From NCBI GenBank assembly GCA_015657535.1, contig JADHZB010000996.1, positions 5,934 through 22,050 of the forward strand: 16,117 nucleotides of DNA, read 5' to 3'. How positions within the stretch are numbered: the first letter of the stretch is position 1; the number at the start of each line of letters is the position of its first letter. This document shows positions 10,836 through 16,117 of the stretch, piece by piece. The stretch is from Nephromyces sp. MM_2019 (lineage: Eukaryota; Apicomplexa; Aconoidasida; Nephromycida). The translations under genes and the position numbers were made by a program. The notes below the pieces were generated by a model. That model worked only from the letters and a program-made list of their open reading frames with translations, did not search any database and was not told where the DNA came from.

Positions 10836-11344
10836 GTGTATGTGTATAAGTGTGTGTGAAAGTATGTATTTATTTATGTATGTGTGTATATATTTATGTT
10901 CGTCTGTGTGCATCTATTTATGTTTATATGCATTTGTGTAAGTATCTAAATACATATAAATGTGTGCATATTTTTATGTGTCTAAGTTTATATATGTATT
11001 TTTTATGTATATGTTTACAATTTGTATACATGTGTATATTTGTTGTATATGTGTATATGTATATAATTATCACAAATACAACATGTTATCCAGTACACAT
11101 TGAAATATTTAGATGAATATTTTATACAAATGAAGAACTTATATTTCATGCACACACGCAACAAATATTGTATTTATATTTATTATTCCTACAAATACTT
11201 TATATAATATAGTATACACACGCATTATTCATACTAATCTATGTTTTTATATACCACTTCACATAAATTACAGTTGCCTACAAATATTGGTGAGTGATAA
11301 CAAATAATGTTTGTATGTTTTTTATGTAAAAAAATTGTGCGTAG
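10836..11344 (+). other. Probable intron or intergenic gap, TG/TA-rich
   Basis: Dense tatgtgtgtata-type sequence fills this stretch. If the membrane-protein locus is one gene, this is the intron 10814-11344 (or 10814-11377). If it is two genes, it is the spacer, and the second protein could begin at the ATG at 11307, whose frame runs on without a stop into the next exon. A possible 16-base micro-exon (11273-11288, between ...attacag and gtgagt) does not fit the flanking phases. Confidence 0.45.
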
Positions 11345-14300
11345 ATTATTGAAGATAGTATTGTCAAGAATTTGTAGGCCAATAAATCTTTATACATTGC
11401 TAACTACAAATATTACAAAAATTTTTGATATGGAAGGTCTTTCACCTCAGCTCAAATCAAGTAATAAAAATGAGCAAATGTCGTTTATTAAGGCGACATA
11501 TTGGCTTACACACCACTTACTTAGGGCCTCAAATTTTGGTGAAGGTTCAGGTATATGATTCTCAAATACACACACAAAGATGCACACATTTACTTTATTT
11601 TCAACTTGAAATCACATTGAGAAAATTTTAATCTTATATTTATATATATACAAACACATGTAATTAAGAGTTTACTTAACTTCCTATTAATGAAAGAAAT
11701 TTGAGGCAATTTTTCTATGTACACAATTATGTGTGTTGCTTTATTAGTGAGAAAAATTTGTTCAATTTAGTATACACATACAACACATGAATATTTTTTT
11801 CACACAATGAACAAAAGTTGTGCTATTACTATGCTGGTCTGATGTTTCTATTCTCACGTGTTTTACGTATATCTCACATCTTTAAATTCACATACACACA
11901 AACACACATACACGCACATACACATACACATAAACGTACACATACACATATACATGAATAAAACAATATGTAGATATATATATAATATATTGAATGTGAT
12001 ATAAATATGTGTAAATTCATTTAGGTAAACGTGGAAACGGGAAATTGATTGTTTCAACAAAATCGAAATCGTCAGATGGTGATGTTGCTGCACACTATTT
12101 AAAAAGAAAATCATTTGCAACTAGTAATATAAACACTCCATTTTAATTATACTTGTACACACACATAGATAATTGTGTATTTAATAGTGTTGAGTTATAT
12201 AAATATAAATTAGATTACACATGCTTATAAATTTGTATACATATTGTTATTCAGTATATATGTATAAGTTATATACACATGATCATATCTTTATAATATG
12301 TAACGATTTATGTGTATAAAATCAAAAATTCCAAATATGTTTGTGTTAACAATACATGTAACATATATTGGATATATATATATATATATATATACTCCAA
12401 ATGTAATCAATACACGTCTAGATTCAGATATGTATAACACCTACAAATATATACATCTAAATTAAAAATAAGTCTGATGCGTGCGTCTATAAAATTTATT
12501 ATGCACACACATATGTATATATACCCAAAACGTATATAAAGTGTGTGTGCGCTAATTGTTTAGGAAAAGGAAATCTTGGTTTCACAGTGTTATTATGGAG
12601 AAGATGTAGAGAGAGTTATCAATTTCCACACACAAAATTATTATATTTATTTAACCAAGTATTACTGATAAAAAACATACCTCGTTCATTTCTACACAAA
12701 CGTGAAATTGATAAAGAGTTACACCTTCATAAATATCCATGGGTAGATGAAATCATTAGCACATTGCAAGTAAGTTATTTAATGTATAAAAATTAAGGAT
12801 TATAGACATATTCTAATAACAGAATATTTTACACACACATACATACACATTGTCTTATATTTAATGAATTTACAACATATGCTTACAATGTGTTAAGCCC
12901 ATACACACATAAACGTATTGAAATATTTATTGGATCTACACACACTTGTATTCATATATACATGCACTATAAATTGTGAAACTATATTAATTAAAACATG
13001 TTGATGACATATTTCAGTGTAGCATATATCTATGCACATGATGTATATCTAAACACCTACACCTACACCTACACACACAGATAAATACACATTTTGTATG
13101 TTATATACAGGTGATGTACTTCAAGCAGGCAAATACACTCACATTATATAAGTTATCTATTTCGATTACATTTCTAGTTGTCCCTATATTATTATATACT
13201 TTTTCACAATTTCAACACTTCACTACACACCACACACATTACAATCATAACACATCTCCTTATCATCATTTTCCCTCATTAATTGATGATATGTACACAT
13301 TTTATCACACAAATAGTTTTAATAGTTTTGATAATTTGGTGTATTTTGAGGGTAAAAGCACATTTGCATTATCTTCCGAGTGTATAAAAAATTTAGATAG
13401 TAAAATTCCTATTGAAATTATGCTAGAAAAATGTAAATATGAGGTATTTGATTCACCTTTAGGCCCTACATTTGATTATATAAATATATACACACACACA
13501 TACCCATTTAATATACATTATAATAATCAAAGTAGCATACACATTTACTTTAATTATAATGGTAATCAAATAAATGATATATATATATATGTTAATTATA
13601 CAAGCGATAATTTATACACACTTACATCTAACACACATAGACACACAAACAAAAATCCACAATCTGATGATTTACTTACATCACAAACACATGTAGCAAA
13701 TTCATCAAACACACTGAATACATCACTCACACAGAATAATACACCACACACATCAAATACACCACACACACTAAACGCACTACATACACAACACACATCA
13801 TCACAAACACCACATATGTTACATTCACACACATTTGAGATTTGGAAAAACACTCAAAATAAATTCAAAGACCCTGTAAAACATATTATTAATACAAATG
13901 TGGATATAAAATTAGCTAGAAATTTACTAGAAATAATTTGTAACAACTTACAAACACATAAGCACTACAAACACACACATGAATACCATACACAAACACA
14001 GCACTCCAACACACCGTATGCAAAACAACAATTTTTAATTGTGGATTTATGTGAATTAAAAACAACACTCTCAAGCGAATCAGATACAATTAAATATGTT
14101 GTGTATAACTACACTACACATACACACACACATCAAGATAGTATACTTAATATTTGGGATAATTATCAAGGCCCAGTTAATCAACTAGAAACCACACACA
14201 TCAAGCCAATTTTGATTTATGAGATATTATTTAAGCCAAAAAATAGCACATACACACACACACACAATTTAAATCATACATATCCTGTAAGATATTCACA

Positions 14301-14955
14301 TGTGACTCACGTTCAAAACACAGCAGATACACACACTAAATCCAACAAACACATTACAAAGCCCACACACACTTTAACACACATACACAATGAAACTCAA
14401 AGCGCACACACTTCACCACGACATATTATATCACAAGCACACTCCGCATCACATATACACCTACCAAAATATATACACACAAAATCAAATTTACATTTTA
14501 TATCAACTATACAATCACCGCAAAATACGCATCCAACAATACAACAAACACATACACACATTAACCCAAATACTCCCCCTACAACACAATACATACACAC
14601 TATACACACTCAAAGTAAACCTAATATACAAACGTTTAATTCACCCTCTATACAAACGAAATTAATGATTTCTTTACCAAATTATGTAACGTATAATTTG
14701 GTTATATTATTTTTGGATGTGTTTGTATTAGTAACAGCCATTTACATACACACAAAACACAAAAATTGGGAAAATATTAAAATTGCACACACATATTTTT
14801 ACACATTTCCACTTACTGAATTTGCCCTTCTAGTTGTTTTGAATGCTATATCATCTACATTTAGAGTTTTGTATTTTATGGGGGGTGTGTGTGTAAATCA
14901 TAATGTGTGTGAAATAGGCCCACCACAATATAATTTTTTATTAGGTGTTGTATAA
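11345..14955 (+). CDS. Continuation of the membrane-protein locus: signal anchor, Thr/His-rich domain, C-terminal TM segments (unrecognised)
   Basis: Exons 11345-11550 (or starting 11378), 12025-12123, 12564-12769 and 13111-14955 join by GT-AG introns with matching phases (1,1,0); the donor at 12770 is a consensus gtaagt. With exons 7543-10813 upstream, the total is 4743 bases, exactly 1581 codons. The 1845-base last exon starts with a hydrophobic segment (about residues 13-32 of the exon), then about 490 residues very rich in Thr, His and Asn with scattered cysteines and many NxS/T sequons, then hydrophobic segments near residues 525-547 and 556-580. The layout anchor-luminal domain-several TMs resembles GOLD-domain seven-TM (GOST) proteins such as TMEM87 or Wntless, but no diagnostic motif was found, so this is only a lead. 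The frame stops inside what looks like the start of another TM segment, and hydrophobic coding-like sequence continues in another frame (14945-15000). The 3' end may be incomplete. It could also be a separate gene starting at 11307 or 13114. Confidence 0.6.
12372..12394. repeat. (AT)n microsatellite
   Basis: A pure run of 23 bases of alternating A and T in the 12124-12563 intron of the membrane-protein locus. Confidence 0.9.
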
Positions 14956-15644
14956 ATTTTGTATCTTAATTGTTCATTCAATTTTTGAAGCTATGCGTGT
15001 GTATGTGTGTAGTTTTAGTTATGTATATATATTGTCTGTGTGTGTAGTGTTGTATATATATATTGTCTGTGTGTGTAGTTTTAGTTATGTATATATATTG
15101 TCTGTGTGTAGTTTTAGTTATGTATATATATTGTATGTGTGTAGTTTGAGTTATGTATATATATTGTCTGTGTGTAGTTTTAGTTATGTATATATATTGT
15201 ATGTGTGTAGTTTTAGTTATGTATATATATTGTATGTGTAGTTTTAGTTATGTATATATATTGTATGTATTGTGTGGAGGTGTGTATGAATGTATTTAGT
15301 TATATATATATATGTATATTTAATTGAGCATATCTGTGTGTATGTTTATTAATATATATATATACATATATAAATGTATACATACATATTTATATATATT
15401 TAATAGTACACACACACATATTTGTTAATTTATTTTCAAATAAATTGATAATCAAATCTGATTATGTTTTTAAGACAAAAAATTGTTATATAAAAAGATA
15501 CAATTAGTTTAAAATGTGTATAGATTGTATAAGATCATTCGAATTTTTTCAAGGATTGATGTGTGTGTACAATATATAGAATTACACACATATTTTTAAG
15601 TATTGATGTGTGTGTATATGTGTGTTTGTGTATAATTTGAAATT
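14956..15644. other. Gap between convergent transcription units
   Basis: This stretch lies between the stop of the plus-strand membrane-protein locus and the stop of the minus-strand gene. It holds the 33-bp tandem array, then AT-rich sequence with alternating TA runs near 15301-15316 and 15352-15372. A short coding-like stretch at 14956-15000 may be a missed extension of the upstream gene. No other gene was recognised. Confidence 0.5.
15011..15272. repeat. 33-bp tandem repeat, about 8 copies
   Basis: The unit agttttagttatgtatatat...tgtctgtgtgt starts at 15011, 15077, 15110, 15143, 15176 and 15209, all exact multiples of 33, with a degenerate copy near 15044 and a last copy at 15240 that is 2 bases short. 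Single-base variants (tgtctg/tgtatg, ttttag/tttgag) distinguish the copies. The 33-bp period keeps one frame open as an 11-residue repeat (SFSYVYILSVC). Confidence 0.9.
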
Positions 15645-15824
15645 TTATGACAATTTTCGATGTTTTTTATGCTTTGATTTTTTATGTTTATGTTTCTTAT
15701 GTTTTTTACTTTTAGATGATTTTTTGTCTGAATTTGTTGAAGATGTGTGTGTGTGTGAGCGTTGTTTCTTTGAGTCATTTGATTTTATATCATCAAAAAT
15801 CAAATTATATTCATCAACCTTTTT
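15645..15824 (-). CDS. Terminal exon of a minus-strand gene with a Lys/His/Ser-rich basic tail
   Basis: On the minus strand, an acceptor (ttttttgttag, AG at 15826-15825) is followed by 59 codons and a taa stop at 15647-15645. The peptide begins KKVDEYNLIFDDIKSNDSKK and ends in a run of Lys/His/Ser units (KSKKHKKHKHKKSKHKKH) closing with RKLS. Such tails are typical of nuclear RNA-binding or splicing-associated proteins, but the family is not identifiable from this exon. A tentative preceding exon lies at 15982-15927 (18 codons, leaving phase 0, which fits); its start is weak. The rest of the gene would lie at or beyond the right edge. Its CA repeat is on the coding strand and is read as Ser-His-Thr-His-Thr. 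Confidence 0.55.
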   Translation of the reverse strand, partial: KKVDEYNLIFDDIKSNDSKKQRSHTHTSSTNSDKKSSKSKKHKKHKHKKSKHKKHRKLS

Positions 15825-16039
15825 CTAACAAAAAAAATTTTTTAAGATACACATGTATATACATATTGAATTGCTATATTATATATATTTATATATGTTT
15901 GTGTGTACAATCATCTAATTTGATACCAATAAATCGAATAAAGAATGATGTTTTAAATCCAAAATCACACAAACATGATTTTCTTATTAAATACACACAC
16001 ATAAATAATCATAGGTAAAATGTTGGAAATCAAAAATAT

Positions 16040-16062
16040 ACACACACACATACACAGACACA

Positions 16063-16117
<55 letters not shown>
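16040..16117. repeat. (CA)n microsatellite running off the window
   Basis: About 78 bases of almost pure CA, with a few cagaca and cataca interruptions at its left side, continue to the last base. It probably lies in an intron or upstream part of the minus-strand gene. Confidence 0.9.

Noticed and set aside
11273..11288. Possible 16-base micro-exon between attacag and gtgagt
   Set aside because: Its splice sites look good, but no entry phase agrees with both the exon ending at 10813 and the exon entering at 11345 or 11378.
15610..15828. Plus-strand frame rich in Phe/Cys/Leu
   Set aside because: It is the antisense of the Lys/His-rich minus-strand exon, which has a proper acceptor and a more protein-like sequence.
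16040..16117. Terminal CA tract as a telomere or contig-end signal
   Set aside because: Pure dinucleotide repeats, not a telomere-type unit with G-triplets; it only shows that the window ends in a microsatellite.

Overview
This is AT-rich nuclear DNA from a eukaryote with spliced genes. GT-AG introns interrupt every gene, and long (CA)n/(TG)n tracts fill introns, spacers and some exons. No prokaryotic, organellar, tRNA, rRNA or CRISPR signal was seen. A polypeptide GalNAc-transferase with a C-terminal ricin-type lectin domain points to an animal or a protist lineage with mucin-type O-glycosylation, such as coccidian or Cryptosporidium-like apicomplexans. The extreme A+T content, Asn/Thr/His-rich low-complexity protein and compact introns would suit a parasitic or symbiotic protist, but the lineage cannot be fixed from this window.

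Layout. (1) 1-2387, plus strand: the 3' end of a GalNAc-transferase gene, rebuilt from five phase-consistent exons plus one weaker upstream exon. Its introns carry a large CA tract and a large TG tract. (2) 2388-3735: AT-rich spacer. (3) 3736-5207, plus strand: a complete three-exon gene for a peroxisomal-type 2,4-dienoyl-CoA reductase (SDR family), with both catalytic residues conserved. (4) 5208-7542: spacer without recognisable genes. (5) 7543 to about 14955, plus strand: seven exons whose phases agree at every junction. They encode either one very large unrecognised multi-pass membrane protein (about 1,580 residues) or two adjacent ones that split near 10835/11307. Its loops are low-complexity and rich in Asn, Thr and His, and CA repeats lie directly in the coding sequence. 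The last exon has a signal-anchor, Thr/His-rich domain, multi-TM layout. (6) 14956-15644: convergent gap with a 33-bp tandem repeat. (7) 15645-15824, minus strand: the terminal exon of a gene ending in a very basic Lys/His/Ser tail. (8) The window ends in a pure CA tract.

The genes do not form an operon or an obvious pathway. The most notable points are the unrecognised membrane-protein locus with coding CA repeats, a likely reading-frame break or missed exon at its 3' end, CA repeats that fall on the coding strand in exons of both orientations, and complementary CA/TG blocks that flank two GalNAc-transferase exons.
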